Of a stretch of DNA of 59,145 nt, positions 23,935 to 31,728 are shown piece by piece. The notes under the pieces were generated by a model. The model made no database searches. It was not told the origin of the DNA and saw only the letters and a program-made list of their open reading frames with translations. Position 1 is the first letter of the stretch, and the number at the start of each line of letters is the position of its first letter. Source of the DNA: Candidatus Aegiribacteria sp. (GTDB lineage Bacteria > Fermentibacterota > Fermentibacteria > Fermentibacterales > JCC-6); the NCBI GenBank assembly GCA_030594645.1, contig JAUVEU010000009.1:1-59145 (forward strand). The letters are read 5' to 3'. The translations under genes were made by a program, and so were the position numbers.

Positions 23935-24384
23935 TCAATCACGTACATGGAAGCCAATCTGGTGACGCTTTGGGGGAGGATCAAGCTTGAGTGCCAGATC
24001 AGCATGCTCCTCCAACATCCTCCGGAGGCGGACGAAAGCACGCATGATCTTGATATTCACCTGCACAGCGGTTGCGCTATGCAAAACGCTCGAGAGCATA
24101 GCGACATCCTGTTCGGTAAACGCATAAGGCGCTGTGCGCCGACCGCCCCAACTTGATCTCACAATCTGTGATCTCAAGTTAGAGAACTCTTCCTCGCTGA
24201 GTTGGAACATGAAATCTAACGGGAAACGGTCAATGTTCCGTTTCACTGCCTGAACAAGCACCCTTGTCTCAACGCCGTACAACTCAGCGAGATCTTGGTC
24301 GAGTATGACCTTCTCGTTACGAACGAGAAGAATCGCGCGTTCAATCCGTGCCGTCGGGATGAGACCCTTGCTTTCAGTTGTAAT
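23935..24384 (-). pseudogene. ORF6N-domain protein remnant (no normal start, internal deletion)
   Basis: The reading frame encodes an ORF6N DNA-binding domain: [60 protein letters not shown] and [20 protein letters not shown]. The usual N-terminal position has no ATG, GTG or TTG. An ATT (24384) sits where the start should be, and upstream an ATG (24408) is followed at once by TGA. At the other end, [12 protein letters not shown] runs directly into [10 protein letters not shown], whereas intact relatives carry about 25-30 coiled-coil residues between these parts. I read it as a decayed cassette; initiation at ATT cannot be excluded. ORF6N proteins occur in phages and mobile elements. Confidence 0.65.
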
Positions 24385-24530
24385 ATAGAGAACATTATCC
24401 TTTCACATAATGCGTTCCCTTCTCACCTGTACGGATGAATTTCAGCAAGTATTCGGACGCGGTGCTGTACAGGGAAGATCATCTTCCAGGGAACATACGC
24501 CAGAGCCTGGCAGTTATCAGGTTAAACCTA

Positions 24531-27500
24531 TTAAAGGACACGGAAGCGCTCTGTTCCCACTTCCCTGATCTCTTTCCTGTACTCCTGACTGTGAGTCATC
24601 GGGGGCAGGATAGAAGTAGCTTTTACATCTGCTTCAATCGCTACCAGTTCTCCTTTACCGTCCCAGTTCCTCTTCTCACCGGTATTCCAGTAGAAGCGGG
24701 TAAGATCGCCAAGGTTCTTTCTCACTATCCTGTCGATCTCATCGAACAGACCATCCGCGATATCCACCCCGAATGCCTTTGCCAGGCAGGTAAGCGCTTC
24801 CGTAGATGTTATGCCGGAAGGCGGAGATACAGCTCCCGTGAAGGATGTAAGCTCACCCTCGAAATTACATCTTGTTCCTGGAGTTTCAAGGAAAGTGCTT
24901 CCGGGAAGCGTGACATCGGCAAACCTTGTTGTCTCGGTATCGGCCCAGTCAACAGCAGCAAGAAATTCCACATTCTGGAACCAGGTGCCGGTTCTGTTGT
25001 ACTCAAGCGGGTTTTCACCGATAATGAGCGCAGCCCTGATATCACCGTTCTCAAGGATATTTCTCAGGTCCTGAATTGTAGAGGCACCGGGCAGCTCTCC
25101 CTCAGCAGGAATTCTTCCAGGCAGAAAAGCAGGGTCAGCTCCCATAACCTCAAGACCGGCGCTGTTAGCTATCAACCTCGGAAGAAGTATGTCCGTCTTC
25201 TTTCCCGCAGCTGTGAGCATGATCGCAAGATCAGCGAATATCTCTGTATCATCAGGAGAAGCATCCTGAGGGCGGTCAGGACTGTGAATAAAGACAACTT
25301 TTCCGGAGTTTCTAAGCAGCTCTGCAGCTTCGAGAATGCTCTCTTCCTCAACACCTGATCTGGCAGCAGCCGCTTTTACGGACACATCCCTGTTTAAAAG
25401 GAAGGAGGAACTACCCTTAATATCTCCACTGTCGAGCAGAACCTGCATTACCGCATTCCAGAAAATGGATGCTCTCCCTCTCATGGGATCGACCGCAAGA
25501 CTGGCAAGATGCTGATCGGTCGAATCAAGCATTGAGTTTGATACGATGAGTCTGGCTCCACTTTTGACAGACTGTATCACTTCGACGGCAAGAACCAGAT
25601 GATCTGCTTCCATTGATGTATTGTTGCAGATAATCAGATCGGCTTCCCCGAGGCATTTTCTGTCAGCTGTAGATGCTGTAAAGCCCATAGCTTTATCGAG
25701 AACACCTGAACGCCCGCTGCCCGAAATAATTGCAAGAGAACCGATATTATTCGTACCAATCCCCTCTCTGGCGATCCTGCCGGCAATGTACAGTTCCTCG
25801 TTTGTCAGTTCCGGAGATACAAATACGGCTACGCTCGCAGGTCCGTATTTTTCAGCAGAAGCCTTCAGGGATTCTACAATTCTGCCATAGGCAGCATCAT
25901 AGCCAACATTACTATAGGAGTTACCGCTTCTTATGACCGGCTGCACCAGTCTATCCTGCTTAATGAAAAGCTCATGGCCGAATCTTCCATACCTGCAGAG
26001 ATAATCCCCGGGGATACCGCTGGAGGTTATGAAGTACCTTCCATCGCCGAACTTCCTTACAGACAGTTCGCACCCGATAGAACAAAAACCACAATGTGTG
26101 GATATATCCTCAGTCTCAAGACATGCTCTTCCCGGAAATGGATATTTCACCGTAAGCGCTCCGGTCGGACAGGCATCGACGCAGTTTCCGCAGCTCACAC
26201 AGCTTGTTTCAACAAGAGGATTGTTCATAGCGGGGCGCATCTCGGTTTTGAATCCTCTTCCCACAAGTCCTATGGCGGAAATCGGAAGGACCTTCGCACA
26301 GGTTCGAATACATCTTGCGCAGAGTACACATTTATTGGGATCGTAGGATATGTACGGGTGTCTGTCATCAACCTTGTGTTTTCTTACATGGCCTTTGAAG
26401 TACTCCATATCAACGCCATATTCCTCAGCATAGAGCCGGAGATCACAGTCATCGAATCTTACGCAGCCACAGGAAAGGCACCTATCGCATTCATGCTCGT
26501 TATCCTCAGGTTCAAAACCATTCGACACCTCTGTAAAACTGTTTCTGCGGTCTTCAACGTCTATCTGGTGGACTTCATGCCTGGGTGATTCCTTTATATC
26601 GCCGAGTTCAGCTTTACCAGGCTTTGACCAGAATTCCTTTGCAACCACGAACGGGTAAGGTTTCGGCTGGACGCCGTTAAGCCAGGCTGTTATTGCCCTT
26701 GCAGCTCTCTGACCGTCTCTGATAGCATCGATAACAACGGTAGGCCCATCATCCGCAGCATCACCACCTGCAAATACTCCTTCAATGTTCGTAGCCATCG
26801 TACTGAGATCCGCAATGTATGTATTCCATCTTGTCAGGTTCACATCGCCATCTCTGGTTTCTACAAGTCCATCAAGAACTGTATTCTGCCCGATGGCTGA
26901 AATAGCCAGGTCACAGGGAAGGTCAAATTCCGAACCTTCCAGTGGAACAGGTCTTCGTCTTCCGGAATCATCCGGCTCACCGAGCTTCATGCGCTGGCAG
27001 CGAAAAGCGCTGAGTCTGTCATTCTTCCTCACGATACCGATCGGTGCGGCCAGTTCCATGATCTCAATGCCCTCTTCAAGACAATCTTCAATTTCCATGG
27101 CGTCAGCCGGCATCTCCGCTTTGGTTCTTCTGTAAAGGACAATGACCTTGTCCGCGTTCAGTCTCCAGGCGGTTCTTGCCGCGTCCATAGCTGTATTTCC
27201 ACCGCCGACCACAACCACAGTACCCTTCAGCGGCTCAGGATCATCTGCCTTCTCGACCAGGAAGTCAGCGCCGGTTACGACGCCTTCGGTATCAAACTCA
27301 CCCTCAACCCGCATTGCCTTGCCTGTCCATGCGCCTGCTCCGATGAAAACAGCGTTATGCTTTTCCCTGATCTCATCCAGCGTGATATCCTTCCCCACCC
27401 GTACACCGCAGTGAATCTCGGCACCTGTTCTGCAGATGTAATCCACTTCCCTGTCGAGAACATCGTCCGGAAGTCTGTATTCGGGAATACCGTATCGCAG

Positions 27501-28190
27501 CATTCCTCCTGTACGATCCATGGCTTCGTAGACTTCACATTTGATCCCGTTTTTTCCAAGGAACCAGGCGGCGGTAAGACCCGCCGGTCCAGCGCCGATG
27601 ATCCCCACAGTTTTACCGGTTGCGGGGGCACATAACGGTTTCGTGGCGTAAGCCTCGGGGGAATCAGTGACAAATCTCTTGATGTTGTTTATCGCAACGG
27701 ACGCATCTACGTCCATTCTCCTGCAGACATCCTCGCACTTCCGGACGCACACTCTTCCGCAGGCAGCCGGAAAGGGATTCTTTTCGCGAATGAGGTCGAC
27801 AGCTTTTCTGTACTGTCCCATCGCCGAAAGCGCAATATATCCCTGGGCGTCAACACCGGCGGGGCATCCCTCCATACAGGGGGATACACAATCAGCATAA
27901 TGGTTGGACAGCAGCAATTCGAGCGCTGTTTTTCTGGACGCCAGAACTCTTTCGCTTCTCGTAAGGATTTCCATATCCGGAGCGATTCGAGTCGCGCATG
28001 AAGGGACAAGATTCGCCCTTCCCTTTACCTCGACCACACACACGAAACAGGAACCGTAAGGTTCGAGTTCAGGTGAGTGACAGAGAGTAGGTATGTTATC
28101 GAGTTCCTGCTCCTGAACCACTTCAAGAATTGTTTTCCCTGGAGTGGCCTCTACTTCCTGACCGTTGATCTTCAGTCTGATTTTTTCCAT
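24531..28190 (-). CDS. NfnB-like/NuoG-like fusion subunit of a bifurcating transhydrogenase (StnC-like)
   Basis: 1219 residues. Order: NuoG-type [2Fe-2S] domain (Cys in LCHSPELEPYGSCFVC), His/Cys cluster (NHYADC), an NfnB/GltD-like part with [4Fe-4S] cysteines (CGRVCVRKCEDVC), FAD site GAGPAGLTAAW (about 200) and NADP site GGGNTAMDA (about 330), two ferredoxin-type clusters (CVLCARCIRTC about 625, CVSCGNCVDAC about 667), and a molybdopterin-oxidoreductase-like region starting with HCGFCSIGC (about 702). At the place of the Mo-binding Cys/Sec of formate dehydrogenases (about 810-822) the sequence is GSLAIISGSG, without cysteine. I infer a subunit like StnC of the Sporomusa-type Nfn, joining NADP(H) to NADH and ferredoxin. 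It starts ten bases behind the NuoF-like gene. Confidence 0.85.
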   Translation of the reverse strand: MEKIRLKINGQEVEATPGKTILEVVQEQELDNIPTLCHSPELEPYGSCFVCVVEVKGRANLVPSCATRIAPDMEILTRSERVLASRKTALELLLSNHYADCVSPCMEGCPAGVDAQGYIALSAMGQYRKAVDLIREKNPFPAACGRVCVRKCEDVCRRMDVDASVAINNIKRFVTDSPEAYATKPLCAPATGKTVGIIGAGPAGLTAAWFLGKNGIKCEVYEAMDRTGGMLRYGIPEYRLPDDVLDREVDYICRTGAEIHCGVRVGKDITLDEIREKHNAVFIGAGAWTGKAMRVEGEFDTEGVVTGADFLVEKADDPEPLKGTVVVVGGGNTAMDAARTAWRLNADKVIVLYRRTKAEMPADAMEIEDCLEEGIEIMELAAPIGIVRKNDRLSAFRCQRMKLGEPDDSGRRRPVPLEGSEFDLPCDLAISAIGQNTVLDGLVETRDGDVNLTRWNTYIADLSTMATNIEGVFAGGDAADDGPTVVIDAIRDGQRAARAITAWLNGVQPKPYPFVVAKEFWSKPGKAELGDIKESPRHEVHQIDVEDRRNSFTEVSNGFEPEDNEHECDRCLSCGCVRFDDCDLRLYAEEYGVDMEYFKGHVRKHKVDDRHPYISYDPNKCVLCARCIRTCAKVLPISAIGLVGRGFKTEMRPAMNNPLVETSCVSCGNCVDACPTGALTVKYPFPGRACLETEDISTHCGFCSIGCELSVRKFGDGRYFITSSGIPGDYLCRYGRFGHELFIKQDRLVQPVIRSGNSYSNVGYDAAYGRIVESLKASAEKYGPASVAVFVSPELTNEELYIAGRIAREGIGTNNIGSLAIISGSGRSGVLDKAMGFTASTADRKCLGEADLIICNNTSMEADHLVLAVEVIQSVKSGARLIVSNSMLDSTDQHLASLAVDPMRGRASIFWNAVMQVLLDSGDIKGSSSFLLNRDVSVKAAAARSGVEEESILEAAELLRNSGKVVFIHSPDRPQDASPDDTEIFADLAIMLTAAGKKTDILLPRLIANSAGLEVMGADPAFLPGRIPAEGELPGASTIQDLRNILENGDIRAALIIGENPLEYNRTGTWFQNVEFLAAVDWADTETTRFADVTLPGSTFLETPGTRCNFEGELTSFTGAVSPPSGITSTEALTCLAKAFGVDIADGLFDEIDRIVRKNLGDLTRFYWNTGEKRNWDGKGELVAIEADVKATSILPPMTHSQEYRKEIREVGTERFRVL

Positions 28191-28199
28191 TGGCCGCTC

Positions 28200-29981
28200 C
28201 TACCTTGTAATTACTGCGTTGAAATTACAGCTTGTAATGCACTTGCCGCATTTCACGCAGATTTCCTGATCAATAACGTGTGGTTCTTTGACTTTTCCGG
28301 AGATTGCGTCAACCGGGCAATTCTTCGCGCAGATCGTGCATCCGACACACTTATCAGCATCAATACTGAATTCAACCAGAGCCAGGCAGCTTCCTGCCGG
28401 ACACCGCTTATCGTTAATATGTGCCAGATATTCATCCAGGTAATAACGTATCGTTGTCTGCACAGGATTAGGAGCTGTCTGCCCGAGCCCGCAGAGACTT
28501 GCTTCCTTTATCTGAATTGAAAGCTGCTCAAGTTTTTCAATATCTTCAGGAAGACCCTCACCACGGGTAAGTCTCTCAAGAATTTCAAGCATCCTGAGAG
28601 TACCTATCCTGCAGAAAGTACATTTACCGCAGGACTCGTTCTGTGTGAAGTCAAGAAAGAACCTTGCGATTTCGACCATGCAGGTTGTGTCGTCCATTAC
28701 AACCATTCCGCCTGAACCCATTATGGCTCCGGTGGCAGGTATTGATTCGAAATCCACCGGTGTATTCTTCAGACTTGCCGGAATACAGCCGCCGGATGGG
28801 CCGCCCATCTGCACAGCCTTGAACTCCCTGCCTTCCTTGATGCCTCCACCGATCCTGAAGACGAGGTCATCTATTGTGGTTCCCATTGAGACCTCGGCAA
28901 GACCTCCGTGAACTACTTTACCAGCAAGGGCAAAAACCTTGGTGCCGGGACTTTTCTCTGTTCCGAAAGCAGCATATGCGTCAGCACCGTTCGCTATTAT
29001 CCATGGAATATTGGCGTAGGTTTCCACATTATTGTTATTGGTTGGTTTCTGCCAGAGACCTTTTTCCGCTGGAAAAGGAGGGCGGATACGGGGCATTCCG
29101 CGTTCGCCTTCGATCGAGGCAAAAAGCGCTGTCTCTTCTCCGCAGACGAACGCTCCCGCACCCTGCTTGATCTTAATGTCAAAATCAAAGCCGGAACCCA
29201 GTATATCTTTACCGAGATACCCCTTCTCTCTGGCTTCTGACAGGGCTATTTCAAGCCGGTGAATTGCCAGTGGATATTCCGCTCTGCAGTAGATATAGCC
29301 GAAGTTCGCGCGTATGGCTCTGGCACAGATGATCATGCCTTCCAGAATGGAGTGAGGATCTCCCTCCAGAACAGAACGATCCATAAAAGCACCCGGGTCC
29401 CCTTCATCGGCATTGCATACTACATATTTTCTGTCAGCTTCATTTGAGGCGGCAAAAGACCATTTCAGACCTGTGGGAAATCCGGCTCCCCCTCTTCCGC
29501 GAAGTCCCGAATTCTTCACTTCCTGAATTATCTGCTCAGGAGACATCTTGAAAAGAATCGTTTTCAGGCTTTCGTAACCGCCTGATTCCATGTAATCTGA
29601 AATGGACTCAGGATTGATCGTGCCGCAATTGCGGAGGACTATTCTCTCCTGAAGGTCAAGAAAAGCAGCTTCGGAACCGGAAGTCGATCCGTCCTGTTCA
29701 ATAATGTAAACCAGGTTGTCGTCTTCAATTCTTTCATCATTAAGCACATGATTCTCGAAAATCTTTTCAGCGGATTCTGTGGTGACTCCTCCGTAGAAAA
29801 CTCTGCGGACGCCATCCCTGATTTCCACCAGAGGTTCCCGATAGCACATGCCGATGCAGCCGGATATAGTCAGCCGGCAGATATCCGGATTCGCGCCGGT
29901 AAGCTCCTCCAGCTTTTCGAACACAACCCTTGCACCTGCGGAAAGACCGCATGTTCCCATACCTACTACAATTGTCTTCAT
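28200..29981 (-). CDS. nuoF: NuoF-like NADH-binding flavoprotein subunit (HydB/StnB-like)
   Basis: 593 residues from the ATG at 29981 (GGAG nine bases upstream). An N-terminal thioredoxin-like [2Fe-2S] domain (VVGMGTCGLSAGA...CIGMC) is followed by the NuoF core with the FMN/NADH motif GLRGRGGAGFPTGLKW, NADEGDPGAFMDRS, and the [4Fe-4S] site ESCGKCTFCRIG. The C-terminus adds two ferredoxin clusters (CVGCTICAKNCP, CVKCGKCITSC). This architecture is that of HydB/HndC/StnB, the electron-splitting subunits of bifurcating hydrogenases and transhydrogenases, and not of respiratory complex I, which lacks the C-terminal clusters. It oxidises or reduces NAD(H) in the cytoplasm. Confidence 0.92.
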   Translation of the reverse strand: MKTIVVGMGTCGLSAGARVVFEKLEELTGANPDICRLTISGCIGMCYREPLVEIRDGVRRVFYGGVTTESAEKIFENHVLNDERIEDDNLVYIIEQDGSTSGSEAAFLDLQERIVLRNCGTINPESISDYMESGGYESLKTILFKMSPEQIIQEVKNSGLRGRGGAGFPTGLKWSFAASNEADRKYVVCNADEGDPGAFMDRSVLEGDPHSILEGMIICARAIRANFGYIYCRAEYPLAIHRLEIALSEAREKGYLGKDILGSGFDFDIKIKQGAGAFVCGEETALFASIEGERGMPRIRPPFPAEKGLWQKPTNNNNVETYANIPWIIANGADAYAAFGTEKSPGTKVFALAGKVVHGGLAEVSMGTTIDDLVFRIGGGIKEGREFKAVQMGGPSGGCIPASLKNTPVDFESIPATGAIMGSGGMVVMDDTTCMVEIARFFLDFTQNESCGKCTFCRIGTLRMLEILERLTRGEGLPEDIEKLEQLSIQIKEASLCGLGQTAPNPVQTTIRYYLDEYLAHINDKRCPAGSCLALVEFSIDADKCVGCTICAKNCPVDAISGKVKEPHVIDQEICVKCGKCITSCNFNAVITR

Positions 29982-30030
29982 TTCAGCGCTCCAGACGTTT
30001 TTCACAAATGGATTTCATCAATCGAAACGT

Positions 30031-30549
30031 TTAACCGCTGCAGGATGCTCCTGCGACAGAATCGGCTTTTGCGCCAGATTTACGGATATGTTCACGAAGA
30101 AGTTTCCGCAGTGACGCAGGTGTAAGCCTACCGAAAGTCTCGTCATTAATCATTATAACAGGCGCAAGAGAACAGCAGCCGATGCAGGCTACCGTATTCA
30201 GAGTGTACATCCCGTCTTCCGACGTATCACCGACTTCTATCCCAAGTTCGTCCTCGATAGTCTCTATGATCATTTTAGCCCCGGATACATGACAGGCAGT
30301 CCCGGCGCACGCACGAATAATGTACTTACCCATGGGGCGAAGTCTGAACTGACTGTAAAAAGTAATAACTCCGTAGATATCCGACTCAGGTATTCCGGTT
30401 ACTCCGGAAATGTAGTTGATCGCACGAATGGGTATGTAACCGAAGTGTTCCTGGGCAGACTGCAGAAGAGGAATAAGCTCACCGGGTGCTCCATCATATC
30501 TCCATAGCCTGTAACTGAAATTCTCCTTAATTGTAGCCGTGATCACCAC
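30031..30549 (-). CDS. nuoE: NuoE-like [2Fe-2S] subunit (HydC/StnA-like)
   Basis: 172 residues, thioredoxin-fold subunit of the NuoE family. Helical N-terminus with LIPLLQSAQEHFGYIP, then ISGVTGIPESDIYGVITFYS and the cluster ligands CAGTACH and CIGCCSLAP. It passes electrons together with the NuoF-like subunit. Two consecutive GTG codons (30549 and 30546) can start it; AGAGGA upstream favours the second. The C-terminal 30 residues are basic and serve no known role. First gene of the three-subunit operon. Confidence 0.92.
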   Translation of the reverse strand: MVITATIKENFSYRLWRYDGAPGELIPLLQSAQEHFGYIPIRAINYISGVTGIPESDIYGVITFYSQFRLRPMGKYIIRACAGTACHVSGAKMIIETIEDELGIEVGDTSEDGMYTLNTVACIGCCSLAPVIMINDETFGRLTPASLRKLLREHIRKSGAKADSVAGASCSG

Positions 30550-30658
30550 TTCCTCTCATTGACCCGAATTCCGTTTTCGGTCCGCAAAAACAGATTCAGA
30601 TCATATATCAGTTCTATTTCATTATCCGGATGACAACCCTGAAAAGATTGAGCGGCCA

Positions 30659-31645
30659 TCAGTCATCAATAAGATTTATTACTTTGGCTTCACGAACTCT
30701 GAGAACACCATCAATCTGACTCAGTTTCTCAATTATCCGGGGAGTTCTCCCCATGGCTCCATGACCGGTAATCATACCAACAAGTTTAGCGCCATCTTCG
30801 ATAACATCACAGAAGACAACTTCATCGATGAAGAAAACAGTTGTAAATATCTGCTGAATCGCATCCGGATCTATATCAACGATGATATAACTCATCGTTC
30901 CAGGCTGTCTTCTGGCCTCTGCCTGAACGTCCCGTTTGACAGCCTTCTGGTATGTATCGATAAAGGAATCTACATCTCTGTCGAGCTTTGGCCGCTCAAT
31001 CTGAGACATGGACAGTACTTCAATGCCATCCAGCCCTTTCACTCTGGTGAATATCTCCTGGATTTCATCCGTTGAAGAAGCCTGAACGAGAAGTATTATG
31101 TCGAAATCACCTCTTACAGCATCGCATGACTGGATACCATCCATCCTGTAAAGGATATCAAATATCTCCATGCTTCTGTCAGGCTCCGTTATCTTCACGG
31201 TCAGGTAGGCACTTACCGATTCCCGCATACCGTCATCAAATGAAGATTCTTCTTTATCTACTCCGGTTTTTCCAGGAGACAATTCTTCAAGTGCTTCTAC
31301 GAGAGCCGATATTTCAAATGGCTTATCGAGAAAACCGGTGTTCTGTTCTGAAAGCGCGGTCATCATCAGTCTCTCATCTCCGAAGCCCGTAATAACCAGA
31401 ACCGGGAGGTCGGGATACTGATTTTTTATCACCTTGAGTATCTTCAGACCATCAATATCCGGCATGAATATGTCAGTAATAAGATAATCGTAGGCTACGC
31501 CCTTTTCTCGAGACCGGTTCAGTTCATGAATCGCGGAAATACCATCAGGACAAGCGACGGCAGTGTAATCTTCCTGGGTAAGACCTACCGTAAGATTGCG
31601 TCGAATCTCAGCTTCATCATCAATAATTAGTACGCGGCCTTTCAA
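30659..31645 (-). CDS. Response regulator with two Lrp/AsnC-type RAM domains
   Basis: 328 residues; TTG start seven bases behind GGAGGA. A receiver domain (1-125; phosphoacceptor in YLITDIFMPDIDG, Lys in LDKPF) is followed by two segments with the alpha-beta pattern of AsnC/Lrp ligand-binding (RAM) domains: about 145-215 (AYLTVKITEPDRSMEIFDIL, IQSCDAVRGDFDIILLVQA) and about 245-325 (MSYIIVDIDPDAIQQIFTTV, LVGMITGHG). There is no helix-turn-helix. RAM domains oligomerise and bind amino acids or other small effectors. It sits between nfnAB and the NuoEF-like operon, so it may set their activity according to an amino-acid or redox signal; this is inference. Confidence 0.8.
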   Translation of the reverse strand: MKGRVLIIDDEAEIRRNLTVGLTQEDYTAVACPDGISAIHELNRSREKGVAYDYLITDIFMPDIDGLKILKVIKNQYPDLPVLVITGFGDERLMMTALSEQNTGFLDKPFEISALVEALEELSPGKTGVDKEESSFDDGMRESVSAYLTVKITEPDRSMEIFDILYRMDGIQSCDAVRGDFDIILLVQASSTDEIQEIFTRVKGLDGIEVLSMSQIERPKLDRDVDSFIDTYQKAVKRDVQAEARRQPGTMSYIIVDIDPDAIQQIFTTVFFIDEVVFCDVIEDGAKLVGMITGHGAMGRTPRIIEKLSQIDGVLRVREAKVINLIDD

Positions 31646-31728
31646 TGGATTCCTCCTCCGTTAGGGCATATTTGAATGAATGGGGGAACGCTACGTTCCA
31701 CATTCAGTAAAGTCAAGAACATCACAGG

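Larger units (their letters stand above)
18396..24408 (-). mobile_element. Integron-type gene-cassette array without integrase (CALIN)
   Basis: Seven minus-strand units each end in an attC-like repeat directly behind their last stop codon: ORF6N remnant, higB-higA, parD-relE, a flavodoxin-fold reductase, mazE-mazF, a secreted PQQ-like protein, and brnT-brnA. The sites share a cassette-side GTTnnnn box (R'), a five- or six-base spacer in six of the seven, a seven-base L' box, and an L'' box of eight bases with one unpaired base. These are the hallmarks of integron attC folding. Four of the seven cassettes are toxin-antitoxin pairs, a known enrichment in sedentary chromosomal integrons. No tyrosine recombinase of the IntI type is encoded in the window. 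Confidence 0.72.

Noticed and set aside
23878-24156. Plus-strand frame of 92 residues overlapping the ORF6N remnant
   Set aside because: It lies opposite a recognisable ORF6N domain and has no own motif or ribosome site.
24435-25358. Plus-strand open frame of 307 residues opposite the 1219-residue redox subunit
   Set aside because: It is a shadow of a conserved gene; there is no recognisable motif and no Shine-Dalgarno at its start.
24531-30549. Respiratory complex I (nuoEFG)
   Set aside because: The NuoF-like subunit has extra C-terminal ferredoxin clusters, the NuoG-like subunit is fused to an NfnB-like domain, and no nuoABCDHIJKLMN genes are nearby.
24531-30549. Electron-bifurcating [FeFe] hydrogenase
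   Set aside because: No H-cluster motifs (TSCCPxW, ECMACPGGC type) are present in any of the three subunits.
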